Shown here piece after piece: positions 8,201 to 16,633 of a DNA stretch of 64,000 nucleotides; the first letter of the stretch is position 1; each line of letters opens with the position of its first letter. The translations under genes and the position numbers were made by a program. Below the pieces are notes generated by a model. That model saw only the letters and a list, made by a program, of their open reading frames with translations. It had not been told where the DNA came from and did no database searches. The DNA comes from CAWDZK01 sp963807005 (GTDB taxonomy: Bacteria; Actinomycetota; Actinomycetes; JACCUZ01): positions 124,001-188,000 of the forward strand of contig CAWDZK010000001.1 in assembly GCA_963807005.1 (NCBI GenBank), written 5' to 3'.

Positions 8201-8934
8201 CCTCGCTAGGGGCCGCTGTCGTGCTGGCCGGGGTGGCCGGGCTGCTGCTGCCTGCTCCTCGCGTCGCGGCGCTGCGGCGCCTCGACGGTGCCACCGCCGC
8301 GACGGTGGCGGCGGAACGCCGCGGTGCGCCGTCCCCGCTCCCGCGCCGGCTCCCGCGGCTGCTGGCACTGCTCGCTGTCGGCTCCCTGCTGGCGTCGCAC
8401 GGGGGGACGGCCACGGTGCTCGCCGTGCTGGCGGTCGTGGTCGGCGTGCCCGCAGCCAAGCGGCGCCGGCTGGCGGAGCAGCAGCAGCACCGGCTCGCCA
8501 GCGACGTGCCGCGGGCTGCGGACCTGCTGGCCGGCTGCCTCGACGCGGGCGCGGCGCCCGCCACCGCCCTCGCAACGGTCGGCGATGCCGTCGGTGGCCC
8601 GGTCGGTGCCCGCCTGCAGACCGCGGCGGCCGTCCTGATGTCCGGCGGGGACCTCGCGGCGCTGCCGTCGAGAGGCTCCGTCGACCCGGCGGAGCGGCTC
8701 GTCGGCGCGGTGCGCCGGGCCGCCGCCACGGGAGCTCCGCTCGCGACGGCCGCGCGCACCCTCGCCGCCGACGAGCGCGAGCGTGCGCGCTGGGCCGCGA
8801 CCGAGAGGGCGCGGGTCGTGGGGGTCCGGTCGGTCGGGCCGCTCGCGGCCTGCTTCCTGCCCGCCTTCGTCCTGGTCGGGGTGGTGCCGGTGGTCGCCGG
8901 TGTCGCCAGGGGGCTGATCGGCCAGGTGCCCTGA
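8197..8934 (+). CDS. tadC: TadC-like type II secretion F-domain membrane protein
   Basis: 245-residue second T2SSF-type membrane protein. Helices at the N-terminus and near 50-75, cytoplasmic F domain with 'LASDVPRAADLLAGCLDAGA' and 'RLVGAVRRAAATGAPLATAA', then a C-terminal helix 'LAACFLPAFVLVGVVPVVAG'. It pairs with TadB as platform for the pilus ATPase. The start was placed at the GTG overlapping the tadB stop; the longer upstream frame is antisense-like noise. Confidence 0.85.
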   Translation: MTSLGAAVVLAGVAGLLLPAPRVAALRRLDGATAATVAAERRGAPSPLPRRLPRLLALLAVGSLLASHGGTATVLAVLAVVVGVPAAKRRRLAEQQQHRLASDVPRAADLLAGCLDAGAAPATALATVGDAVGGPVGARLQTAAAVLMSGGDLAALPSRGSVDPAERLVGAVRRAAATGAPLATAARTLAADERERARWAATERARVVGVRSVGPLAACFLPAFVLVGVVPVVAGVARGLIGQVP

Positions 8935-9084
8935 CCGTCCACAGGTTCCGGTCCTCCGGCAGCCCGTCCACAACTCGTCCGCCGACCGCCCGGCGCGTGG
9001 TCGCCGGGCACCACCGTGGTCGAGGACGCGGCGGCTGCCGCTCCCCGGTGCGCCGCCGGTCGCGGCGCCGACGTGAGGCGGGCG

Positions 9085-9306
9085 ATGAACATGACGGCGA
9101 GGCACAGAACGGCGAGGCACGTGGCGGCGAGGCACATGACAGACCCGGACCTGCGACGCGACGCGGGCATGACGACGGCGGAGTACGCCGTCGGGACGGT
9201 GGCGGCCTGCGGCTTCGGCGGGATCCTCTACAAGCTGCTCACCAGCCCGGAGGTCGTGCAGATGCTCAAGGACGTCATCGAGCGCGCCTTCAGCCTGGCG
9301 TTCTGA
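9085..9306 (+). CDS. DUF4244 Flp-like prepilin
   Basis: 73-residue small pilin-like protein. The conserved core 'DAGMTTAEYAVGTVAACGFG' fits a prepilin: cleavage after Gly, Glu at position +5, then a hydrophobic helix ending 'LKDVIERAFSLAF'. DUF4244 proteins occupy this place in actinobacterial Tad clusters and probably form the pilus fibre. The start is uncertain: ATGs at 9085, 9091 and 9136 are in frame. The segment between them is made of three 5-residue repeats, giving an unusual basic His-rich leader. No prepilin peptidase gene is present in the window. Confidence 0.8.
   Translation: MNMTARHRTARHVAARHMTDPDLRRDAGMTTAEYAVGTVAACGFGGILYKLLTSPEVVQMLKDVIERAFSLAF
9091..9135 (+). repeat. Three tandem 15-bp repeats in the prepilin leader
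   Basis: Three in-frame 15-base units, 9091-9105, 9106-9120 and 9121-9135, share the core 'ggcgaggcac' and encode MTARH, RTARH and VAARH. The array sits between two possible start codons of the DUF4244 gene and could expand or contract by slippage. Confidence 0.85.
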
Positions 9307-9329
9307 GACCTCGTGCCGACGGTGAACCG

Positions 9330-9695
9330 GTGACACGCGGCAGCGGCGACCGGGAGCGCGGCACCGCCACCGCCGAGCTGGCAGTGGTGCTCCCGGCTGT
9401 CGTGCTGCTCGCCCTGCTGGGGATCTGGTCGGTCCTGCTCGGCGCGGCCCAGCTGCGGTGCGTGGACGCCGCCGGCGTCGGTGCCCGGGCGGTGGCCCGG
9501 GGCGAGCCCGTCGAGGTGGTCCGGGCGGTGGTGGCGGAGGTGGCTCCCGCAGGTTCCCAGGTCGAGATCGGTCGCGACGGCGACCGGGTCGTCGTGGAGG
9601 TGCGTGCCCGGGTCCGGCTGCCGTGGCCCGGGTCGGGTGGCGGCGTCGAGCTGGGGGACCGGGCGGTCGCCTGGTCCGAGGAGACGGCCCGGTGA
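9330..9695 (+). CDS. TadE-like minor pseudopilin
   Basis: 121-residue TadE-family protein. The prepilin-like site 'ERGTATAELAVVLPAVVLLA' shows Gly before the mature start, Glu at +5 and a hydrophobic helix. A short extracellular domain rich in Val and Arg follows. TadE proteins are minor pilins of Tad machines. It starts at GTG 9330, 24 bases after the prepilin stop, and overlaps the next gene by 4 bases. Confidence 0.8.
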   Translation: MTRGSGDRERGTATAELAVVLPAVVLLALLGIWSVLLGAAQLRCVDAAGVGARAVARGEPVEVVRAVVAEVAPAGSQVEIGRDGDRVVVEVRARVRLPWPGSGGGVELGDRAVAWSEETAR

Positions 9696-10078
9696 GCGTC
9701 CGCCGCTCGGTCCGGTCCTGGCCGGAACGCGGGTCGGCCGGGCTGCTCCTGGTCTGGGTGTCGGCGCTGGTCGTGGTCGCGACCGCGGCTGCCGCGGTCT
9801 GGGGTGGTGCGGTCGTCGCCCGGCACCGGGCGGCCCGGGCCGCTGACCTGGCTGCGCTGGCCGCCGCCCGGTCTGCAGCGACCGGCTGGGCCGAGCCGTG
9901 CGCCGTGGCTGCTCGCGTCGCTGCGGCTCAGGGTGCCCGGGTGCAGTCCTGCGGCCGCCTGCTCGACGGGTCGACGGCGGTCGTGGTCGCTGTCGACGGA
10001 CCGGACCCGGGCTGGCTGTTCGGGCTGGCCGACCTCGGCCCGGCCCGGGCGCGGGCCCGGGCCGGCACAGCACCCTGA
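9692..10078 (+). CDS. Rv3654c-type secretion protein of the Tad cluster
   Basis: 128-residue protein, last gene of the pilus operon. 'ERGSAGLLLVWVSALVVVAT' resembles a pseudopilin leader but lacks Glu at +5; one helix is followed by 'HRAARAADLAALAAARS', a signature of this TadE/TadG-like family. Two cysteines (in 'WAEPCAVAARV' and 'VQSCGRL') probably form a disulfide outside the cell. The family is usually called helicase/secretion neighbourhood TadE-like protein, and a helicase gene does follow on the other strand. Confidence 0.8.
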   Translation: MSVRRSVRSWPERGSAGLLLVWVSALVVVATAAAAVWGGAVVARHRAARAADLAALAAARSAATGWAEPCAVAARVAAAQGARVQSCGRLLDGSTAVVVAVDGPDPGWLFGLADLGPARARARAGTAP

Positions 10079-10120
10079 CGAGCCGCACCGGCGCCGGTGC
10101 GGACGCGCCGCCCGCTGATG

Positions 10121-10615
10121 TCAGGCGTCGCGAGGACGGGTCTCGGTGGGGGTGGACGTCTCGTCGGGGCTCGTGAGGTCGGTGGTGTGGTCCACCACCC
10201 GGTCGCCCTCCACGTGCTGGGGGCGGCCGGCATCGGTGCCGGTGGTGCCCGCCGTGGCTGCGGTCCCTCCCACCGTCGCCGGCTTCTGGCTGGCCAGCTG
10301 CTCACTGAGCCGCTCGTTCTCCGCCCGCAGCGCCGCCCGCTCCTCCTCGATCTGCGAGACCGAGGCCTTCTGCCGGTTGCGGGCCTCCTTGCGTTCGACC
10401 CGCTTGCGGCGCGTCCGGCTCATGGAGGAGAGCATCATCCACACGCCGAGGAAGAAGACGAGCATCGTCGCCAGGCCGACGACGAAGACGCCGCCCACCG
10501 TGGTGTCGGCCGTCAGCCCGAAGACCTCGATCGTCGCGGACTCACCGCCGTCGTAGATGGCGCCGGCCGTGACGACGCCCGCGCCCAGGATGAACAGAAG
10601 GCCGATGACCGCCAT
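10121..10615 (-). CDS. Two-helix membrane protein with coiled coil
   Basis: 164-residue protein of unknown function. Two membrane helices (1-20 and about 39-62) are followed by a basic charged coiled coil 'EEERAALRAENERLSEQLAS' and a Thr-rich flexible tail. The start ATG has an AAAGGAG ribosome site upstream. The topology resembles LapA-like or phage-shock membrane scaffolds, but no assignment is made. Confidence 0.75.
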   Translation of the reverse strand: MAVIGLLFILGAGVVTAGAIYDGGESATIEVFGLTADTTVGGVFVVGLATMLVFFLGVWMMLSSMSRTRRKRVERKEARNRQKASVSQIEEERAALRAENERLSEQLASQKPATVGGTAATAGTTGTDAGRPQHVEGDRVVDHTTDLTSPDETSTPTETRPRDA

Positions 10616-10682
10616 GGGGAGGTCTCCTTTCGCTTTCTGCCACCATGCCCTACCTGGTCGGCCCCCAAGCCCGAACGGCCGG

Positions 10683-13091
10683 TCACGGTTGCGCGGCGCC
10701 TCCGGGTGCTCCGGCCAGGACGAGGTCGAGCAGCTGGACCGCTCCGCCCTTGTCCAGCGGCTCGTTGCCGTTGCCGCACTTGGGCGACTGCACGCAGGAC
10801 GGGCAGCCGTCCAGGCACTCGCAGGAGCCGATCGCGTCCCGGGTCGCAGCCAGCCAGGCCACCGCGGCCGCGTGCCCGCGCTCGGCGAACCCCGCGCCTC
10901 CTGGGTGCCCGTCGTAGACGAACACCGTCATCCGGCCGGTGTCGGCGTGGTGGGCCGTCGACACCCCGCCGATGTCCCACCGGTCGCAGGTCGCGAACAG
11001 CGGGAGCAGGCCGATGGCGGCGTGCTCCGCGGCGTGGGCGGCGCCGGGAACGTCCGCGGCAGCCAGTCCAGCCCGCTCCAGGCCGGTCTCGTCCACCGTC
11101 CACCACACGGCCCGGGTCCGCAGCTGCCGGGGCGGCAGGTCGAGCGGCTCCTCGCCGAGGACCTCGCCCGTGATCACCCGTCGGCGCAGGAAGGACACCA
11201 CCTGGTTGGTGACCTGCACCGTTCCGAAGGAGAGGGTCACGTGCTCCCACTCGACCGACGTCGCGGTCTCGACGACGTCGATCTCGGTGACGTCGCGGGC
11301 GACCGTGGTCCAGTCCGGCTCGGCGCGCCCGACCCGGGCCACCTGCTCGTCGAGGTCCAGCGAGGACACCAGGTAGGTCTCGCCCTGGTGGACGTAGACG
11401 GCGCCGGCGTGGACGGTCGCGTGCGCGGCCGCGCCGTCGACCGTGCCGAGGAGCCGACCGGTGCCCTCCTCGACCAGGCCGACCGGCCCGGCCCCGACGC
11501 CGCGGATGTCGGCGAGGTCGCTGGCGCGCTCGTTGCGGGTCCAGTACAGGCCGGCTGCTCGGTGCCGGAGCAGGCCGCGGTCGACGAGGTGCTCGGCGAC
11601 CGTGGCCGCGTCCGGTGCGAACAATGCAAGCTCCTCGTCGGCCAGCGGCGGCAGCTCGGCGGCCGCCGCGCACAGGTGCGGCGCGAGGACGTGCGGGTTG
11701 CCGGGGTCGAGCACAGTCGTCTCGACCGGTTGCCCGAACAGGGACTCCGGGTGGTGGGTGAGATAGGTGTCCAACGGGTCGTCCCGGGCCACCATGACGG
11801 CCAGGGCGTCCTGGCCGGCCCGGCCCGCTCGACCGGCCTGCTGCCACAGCGAGGCCCGGGTGCCGGGCCAGCCGGCGAGCAGCACGGCGTCCAGCCCCGC
11901 GATGTCGACGCCGAGCTCGAGCGCGTTGGTGGCGGCGACGCCGAGCAGGCGGCCGGCCTGCAGGTCGGCCTCGAGCGCGCGCCGCTCCTCGGGCAGGTAG
12001 CCGGCGCGGTAGGCGGCCACCTTGCGGGGCAGCTCCGGGTCGACCTCGGCGAGCAGCCGGCGGGCCGTGGACGACACGGTCTCGGCCGCCCGCCGGGACC
12101 GCACGAACGCCACCGACCGCACGCCGTCCGAGACCAGGTCGGCGAGCAGGTCGGCCACCTCGGCCGTCGCCGAACGGCGCACCGGCGCCTGGTGCTCCCC
12201 GGCCAGCTCGGTCAGCGGCGGCTCCCACAGCGCGAAGAGCAGCTCGCCCCGCGGCGAGCCGTCGGCGGTCACCGGCACGACGTCGCGGCCGACCAGCCGG
12301 GCCGCGGACACCTCCGGCTCGGACACCGTCGCCGACGCCAGCACGAACACCGGGTCGGACCCGTAGTGCGCGCAGACCCGGCGCAGCCGGCGCAGGACCG
12401 CCGCCACGTGCGAGCCGAAGACGCCGCGGTAGCGATGGCACTCGTCGACCACGACGTACTGGAGGTCACGCAGGAAGCGGGCCCACCGCGGGTGCCCCGG
12501 CAGCAGGGACCGGTGCAGCATGTCCGGGTTGGTCAGGACGTACTGGGCGTGCCGGCGTACCCAGTCGCGGGACTCGCCCGGCGTGTCCCCGTCGTACGTC
12601 GCGGCGCGGACCGGCTCGAGGCCGAGCCCGGTCAGCGCGCGCAGCTGGTCGTTGGCCAGCGCCTTGGTGGGGGAGAGGTACAGCGTGGTCGGCGGCGTCT
12701 CGAGGCCGCCGCGGTCGGCGGCCTCGAGGATCCCGGTGAGCGCAGGCAGCAGGTAGCACAGGGACTTCCCCGACGCGGTCCCGGTGGCGACCACCGTCGA
12801 CCGGCCGGCCCGGACCTGCTCGGCGGCCTCGACCTGGTGGCTCCACGGCTGCTCGACCCCGGCCTTCACCAGGACGTCGACCAGGTCGGCGTGCACCCAG
12901 CCCGGCCAGCCGACCGGCCGCCCGGACCGGCCGGGGACCCGCTCGACGTGGGTCAGCCGCTCCCGCCGGCCGGCCGGCGCGAGCAGCCGGGCGAGCCGCT
13001 GGTCGGCGACCCCGGCAGGCCCGGCGACCGGCTGGGGTGAAGCGGGTTCGGGCGGTGCCACGCCCGCGAGTCTCGCACCGCGGTGGGACAC
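10683..13091 (-). CDS. MrfA/YprA-type DEAD/DEAH helicase with C-terminal Zn domain
   Basis: 802-residue superfamily 2 helicase. Motif I 'ATGTASGKS' (102-110), motif II 'VVVDECHRYRG', motif III 'LASATVSEP', motif VI 'QQAGRAGRAGQ'. The DUF1998-type C-terminus holds a cysteine cluster C757, C759, C763, C766 and C772 for zinc. Bacillus MrfA acts in excision repair of mitomycin-type DNA damage; the mycobacterial homologue (Rv3649) is at the same locus. Start GTG 13091 is the longest; GTG 13061 is an alternative. It is convergent with the Tad side and divergent from bldG. Confidence 0.9.
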   Translation of the reverse strand: MSHRGARLAGVAPPEPASPQPVAGPAGVADQRLARLLAPAGRRERLTHVERVPGRSGRPVGWPGWVHADLVDVLVKAGVEQPWSHQVEAAEQVRAGRSTVVATGTASGKSLCYLLPALTGILEAADRGGLETPPTTLYLSPTKALANDQLRALTGLGLEPVRAATYDGDTPGESRDWVRRHAQYVLTNPDMLHRSLLPGHPRWARFLRDLQYVVVDECHRYRGVFGSHVAAVLRRLRRVCAHYGSDPVFVLASATVSEPEVSAARLVGRDVVPVTADGSPRGELLFALWEPPLTELAGEHQAPVRRSATAEVADLLADLVSDGVRSVAFVRSRRAAETVSSTARRLLAEVDPELPRKVAAYRAGYLPEERRALEADLQAGRLLGVAATNALELGVDIAGLDAVLLAGWPGTRASLWQQAGRAGRAGQDALAVMVARDDPLDTYLTHHPESLFGQPVETTVLDPGNPHVLAPHLCAAAAELPPLADEELALFAPDAATVAEHLVDRGLLRHRAAGLYWTRNERASDLADIRGVGAGPVGLVEEGTGRLLGTVDGAAAHATVHAGAVYVHQGETYLVSSLDLDEQVARVGRAEPDWTTVARDVTEIDVVETATSVEWEHVTLSFGTVQVTNQVVSFLRRRVITGEVLGEEPLDLPPRQLRTRAVWWTVDETGLERAGLAAADVPGAAHAAEHAAIGLLPLFATCDRWDIGGVSTAHHADTGRMTVFVYDGHPGGAGFAERGHAAAVAWLAATRDAIGSCECLDGCPSCVQSPKCGNGNEPLDKGGAVQLLDLVLAGAPGGAAQP

Positions 13092-13226
13092 GCCCCTGCG
13101 CGGCGGCCGCCATCCGTGCTGGGCGGCCGAGCGGTCCGTTCGGCCGGGATGGTTGAATGCGACCGGTCACGGGGCAGGACCCGTGCACAACCGTCCGGCC
13201 CCGATCGCCGAACTGCAGGAGGACTC

Positions 13227-13568
13227 GTGGACCTCTCCCTCTCGACCCGCACCGAGGGTGACCGCACGATCGTCGAGGTGGGCGGCGAGATCGACGTCTA
13301 CACCGCGCCGCGGCTGCGCGAGCAGCTCGTCGACCTCGTCGCTGACGGCAAGTACCACCTCGTGGTCGACATGGAGCGGGTCGACTTCCTCGACTCGACC
13401 GGGCTCGGCGTCCTGGTGGGCGGGCTCAAGCGGGTCCGCGCCCACGACGGGTCCCTGCGCCTGGTGTGCACCCAGGAGCGGATCCTGAAGATCTTCCGGA
13501 TCACCGGCCTCACCAAGGTGTTCCCCATCCACTCCTCGGTCGACGAGGCGGTCAGCGCCACCGAGTGA
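13227..13568 (+). CDS. bldG: BldG-like anti-sigma factor antagonist (STAS domain)
   Basis: 113-residue STAS protein. 'VGGEIDVYTAPRLREQLVD' and 'MERVDFLDSTGLGVLVGG' are close to Streptomyces BldG, and the predicted phospho-serine falls at S57, the same position as in BldG. The tail 'ILKIFRITGLTKVFPIH' also matches. BldG is released from anti-sigma factors by phosphorylation state and is needed for differentiation and antibiotics in Streptomyces. A good AGGAGG lies before the GTG. The next gene encodes the ATPase partner. Confidence 0.92.
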   Translation: MDLSLSTRTEGDRTIVEVGGEIDVYTAPRLREQLVDLVADGKYHLVVDMERVDFLDSTGLGVLVGGLKRVRAHDGSLRLVCTQERILKIFRITGLTKVFPIHSSVDEAVSATE

Positions 13569-13616
13569 CGCGCCGCACCCCGAGAACCGCGAGCACCGCA
13601 CCGAGGAAGGTCCACC

Positions 13617-14042
13617 GTGGCCACGGTTGAGCTGAGGTTCAGCGCCCTGCCGGCGCACGTCCGCACCGCCCGCCTGGTGGCCGCGGCGGTCGCCCGGCGC
13701 TCCGGCGTCGACGAGACCGTGCTCGACGAGGTCCGGCTGGCGGTCGGTGAGGCCTGCTCACGGGCGGTGCACCTGCACCGGCGGCACTGCCCGGACCGCC
13801 CGGTGCTGGTGACGCTGGTCGACGACGCGGACGCGTTCCGGGTGGCCGTCACCGACGAGGCGCCCCCGGAGCCGGGAGCCGACGGGTTCGGGGCGCTGGC
13901 CGACGTGGCCGACCTGGTCGACGCCGAGGCGGTCCCGCCCGGCGTCGGGCTCGCGGTGATCAGCGGGCTGGTCGACGACGTGGCCGTCGAGCAGGGCCGC
14001 GACTCCGGCGTCATCGTCCGGATGACCTGGCCCACTTCGTAG
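13617..14042 (+). CDS. HATPase anti-sigma factor partner of BldG
   Basis: 141-residue GHKL-type ATPase like SCO3548, encoded after bldG in Streptomyces. N box 'LDEVRLAVGEACSRAVHLH', then 'FRVAVTDEAPPEP' and 'GVGLAVISGLVDDVAVEQG'. The usual Asn of the N box is Arg here ('EACSRAV'), and the G1 Asp-x-Gly motif reads 'TDEAPPEP'. ATP binding or kinase activity may therefore be weak; it may act mainly by binding BldG and a sigma factor. GTG start; GAGGAAGG lies upstream. Co-transcription with bldG is likely (48-base gap). Confidence 0.82.
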   Translation: MATVELRFSALPAHVRTARLVAAAVARRSGVDETVLDEVRLAVGEACSRAVHLHRRHCPDRPVLVTLVDDADAFRVAVTDEAPPEPGADGFGALADVADLVDAEAVPPGVGLAVISGLVDDVAVEQGRDSGVIVRMTWPTS

Positions 14043-14107
14043 CCGACTTCCTGGCCGACTTCGTCGCAGACGGCGGGCCCGGTTCGCACCTCGCCGCGGC
14101 CGCTGCG

Positions 14108-14113
14108 TAGACT
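14108..14113 (+). promoter_or_regulatory. -10 box TAGACT upstream of the pyrophosphatase
   Basis: TAGACT matches the actinobacterial TANNNT -10 pattern and lies in the 223-base gap before hppA. A start near 14120 would leave a leader of about 145 bases. The same TAGACT hexamer precedes the tRNA-Thr gene. No convincing -35 was seen. Confidence 0.5.
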
Positions 14114-14265
14114 CCGGCCGCGCTGGGTCCGTCCCCGCCCGTAGGCCTGCGTCTCGGGCTGCCGGGGCCGACCACGAGGGGCTGACCCTCGCGCGCGACT
14201 CGAACAATCCGGGTGCCCGCCGCGACCTGCGGCGGCCTCCGGTCATGGCTCGTCTAGGAGGACGC

Positions 14266-16608
14266 ATGTCGGGGCTCACCCGCGCCGCCAGTGGCGACAC
14301 GCTCGATCTGAGTGGCGCCAACATCAGCTACGTCGTGGTGGTCGCCGCCATCGCACTCGTGGCGCTCGGCTTCGCGGTGGCGCTGCGCCGCAGCGTGCTC
14401 GCCGCCGGACAGGGCACCGAGAAGATGCAGGGCATCGCGGCCGCTGTGCAGGAGGGCGCGTCGGCGTTCCTCACCCGGCAGTTCAAGACGCTGGCAGGCT
14501 TCGCGGTGCTGGCGCTGGTGCTGCTGAGCCTGCTGCCCGCCGACACCGCCGGCATCCGGATCGGCCGCTCGGTGTTCTTCCTGGTCGGCGCCGGGTTCTC
14601 CTCGTTCATCGCGTACGCCGGCATGGGACTCGCGACCCGCGCGAACCTGCGCGTCGCGGCCGCCGCCCGTGAGGCGAACGGCGCCGAGAACGCCATGCGG
14701 ATCGCCTTCCGCACCGGTGGTGTGGTCGGCTTCCTCACCGTGGGCCTGGGCCTGCTCGGCGCCGCCACCGTGGTGCTGATCTACAAGGGCGACGCCCCGA
14801 CCGTGCTCGAGGGCTTCGGCTTCGGCGCCGCCCTGCTGGCGATGTTCATCCGGGTCGGCGGCGGCATCTTCACCAAGGCCGCCGATGTCGGCGCGGACCT
14901 GGTCGGCAAGGTCGAGCAGGGCATCCCCGAGGACGACCCGCGCAACGCCGCCACGATCGCGGACAACGTCGGCGACAACGTCGGCGACTGCGCCGGCATG
15001 GCCGCGGACCTGTTCGAGTCCTACGCCGTCATGCTGGTGGCCGCGCTGATCCTCGGCAAGGCCGCGTTCGGCGAGGAGGGCCTGGTCTTCCCGCTCATCG
15101 TCCCCGCCATCGGTGCGGTCACCGCGATCATCGGGGTGTTCCTCACCAAGCTCCGGGCGACCGACCGCAACGGCATGCAGGCCATCAACCGGGCCTTCTT
15201 CACCTCGGCCGCCATCTCGGCCGTGCTCTGCGCGGTCGCCGCCTTCGTCTACCTGCCGGGCGCGCTGTCCGACCTCGCCGCCGTGCCTGCCGGGATCGTC
15301 GCTGACGCGGGTGACCGTGACCCGCGGCTGCTCGCCATCGGCTCCGTCGTCATCGGCATCGCGCTCGCCTCGATCATCCAGCTGCTCACCGGCTATTTCA
15401 CCGAGAGCAGCAAGCGCCCTGTGCAGGACATCGTCCGCACCTCGCTCACCGGTCCGGCCACCGTCATCCTGTCCGGCTTCACCGTCGGCCTCGAGTCGGC
15501 CGTGTACACCGCGCTGCTCATCGGGTCGGCCGTCTTCGGCGCCTACCTGCTCGGTGGCGGCTCGGTGATCCTCGGCCTGTTCTGCGTCGCGCTGGCCGGC
15601 ACCGGCCTGCTCACCACCGTCGGCGTCATCGTCGCGATGGACACCTTCGGGCCGATCTCGGACAACGCGCAGGGCATCGCCGAGATGTCCGGGGACATCG
15701 ACGAGGCCGGGGCCCGGGTTCTCACCGACCTCGACGCGGTCGGCAACACGACCAAGGCGATCACCAAGGGCATCGCGATCTCGACCGCCGTGCTGGCGGC
15801 CACCGCCCTGTTCGGGTCGTTCACCGACTCGGTGCGAACCGCGGTCATCGACACCGGCGCCAGACTCGACGAGGCCTTGCCGAGAAACTTCCAGTACGAC
15901 GGCGTGCTCAACGTGTCCGACCCCAAGAACCTGGTCGGCCTGATCATCGGCGCCTCGGTCGTCTTCATGTTCTCCTCGCTCGCCATCAACGCCGTGACCC
16001 GCGCCGCAGGCGCGATCGTGTTCGAGGTGCGCCGCCAGTTCCGGGAGATCCCGGGGATCATGGAGGGCACCGGCAAGCCGGAGTACGGCAAGGTCGTCGA
16101 CATCTGCACCCGGGACTCGCTGCGTGAGCTGGCGACCCCCGGTCTGCTCGCGGTCCTTGCCCCGATCGCCGTCGGCTTCGGCCTCGGTGTCGGCGCGCTC
16201 GGCTCGTACCTCGCCGGCGCCATCGCGACGGGCACCCTGATGGCGATCCTGCTGGCCAACTCCGGCGGCGCCTGGGACAACGCGAAGAAGACCGTCGAGG
16301 ACGGCGCCTACGGTGGCAAGGGCTCCGAGGCGCACGCCGCCACGGTCATCGGCGACACCGTCGGCGACCCGTTCAAGGACACCGCCGGCCCGGCCATCAA
16401 CCCGCTCATCAAGGTGATGAACCTCGTGTCGCTGCTCATCGCCCCGGCCGTGGTGTCGCTGTCGGTCGGTGACAACGCCAGCACCGCGCTGCGGATCCTG
16501 GTGGCACTGGTCGCCGTCGCGATCATCGTGACCGCGGTCTACGTGTCCAAGCGCAGGAGCATCGCGGTCGCCGAGGAGACGGACGAGGCCGGCCTCGCCC
16601 AGGTCTGA
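14266..16608 (+). CDS. hppA: K+-independent H+-translocating membrane pyrophosphatase
   Basis: 780-residue integral membrane PPase of about 16 helices. The substrate loop has 'DVGADLVGKVEQGIPEDDPR' and 'NAATIADNVGDNVGDCAGMA'; 'TVIGDTVGDPFKDTAGPAIN' is near the C-terminus. K497 and T500 in 'GNTTKAITKG' are the residues that mark K+-independent, proton-pumping enzymes. It couples PPi hydrolysis to proton export. The start at ATG 14266 is chosen over 14245 because AGGAGG (14256-14261) is placed for it. The locus order bldG, ATPase, hppA matches Streptomyces. Confidence 0.95.
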   Translation: MSGLTRAASGDTLDLSGANISYVVVVAAIALVALGFAVALRRSVLAAGQGTEKMQGIAAAVQEGASAFLTRQFKTLAGFAVLALVLLSLLPADTAGIRIGRSVFFLVGAGFSSFIAYAGMGLATRANLRVAAAAREANGAENAMRIAFRTGGVVGFLTVGLGLLGAATVVLIYKGDAPTVLEGFGFGAALLAMFIRVGGGIFTKAADVGADLVGKVEQGIPEDDPRNAATIADNVGDNVGDCAGMAADLFESYAVMLVAALILGKAAFGEEGLVFPLIVPAIGAVTAIIGVFLTKLRATDRNGMQAINRAFFTSAAISAVLCAVAAFVYLPGALSDLAAVPAGIVADAGDRDPRLLAIGSVVIGIALASIIQLLTGYFTESSKRPVQDIVRTSLTGPATVILSGFTVGLESAVYTALLIGSAVFGAYLLGGGSVILGLFCVALAGTGLLTTVGVIVAMDTFGPISDNAQGIAEMSGDIDEAGARVLTDLDAVGNTTKAITKGIAISTAVLAATALFGSFTDSVRTAVIDTGARLDEALPRNFQYDGVLNVSDPKNLVGLIIGASVVFMFSSLAINAVTRAAGAIVFEVRRQFREIPGIMEGTGKPEYGKVVDICTRDSLRELATPGLLAVLAPIAVGFGLGVGALGSYLAGAIATGTLMAILLANSGGAWDNAKKTVEDGAYGGKGSEAHAATVIGDTVGDPFKDTAGPAINPLIKVMNLVSLLIAPAVVSLSVGDNASTALRILVALVAVAIIVTAVYVSKRRSIAVAEETDEAGLAQV

Positions 16609-16633
16609 CCCGCCCGCGCGGCCCGGTGGTGCG

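Noticed and set aside
10557..13040. 827-codon open frame on the plus strand opposite the helicase
   Set aside because: Antisense shadow of the well-supported helicase gene.
14254..16335. 693-codon open frame antisense to hppA
   Set aside because: Shadow frame; Asp/Gly/Arg-rich with no motif, while the plus strand encodes a clear pyrophosphatase.
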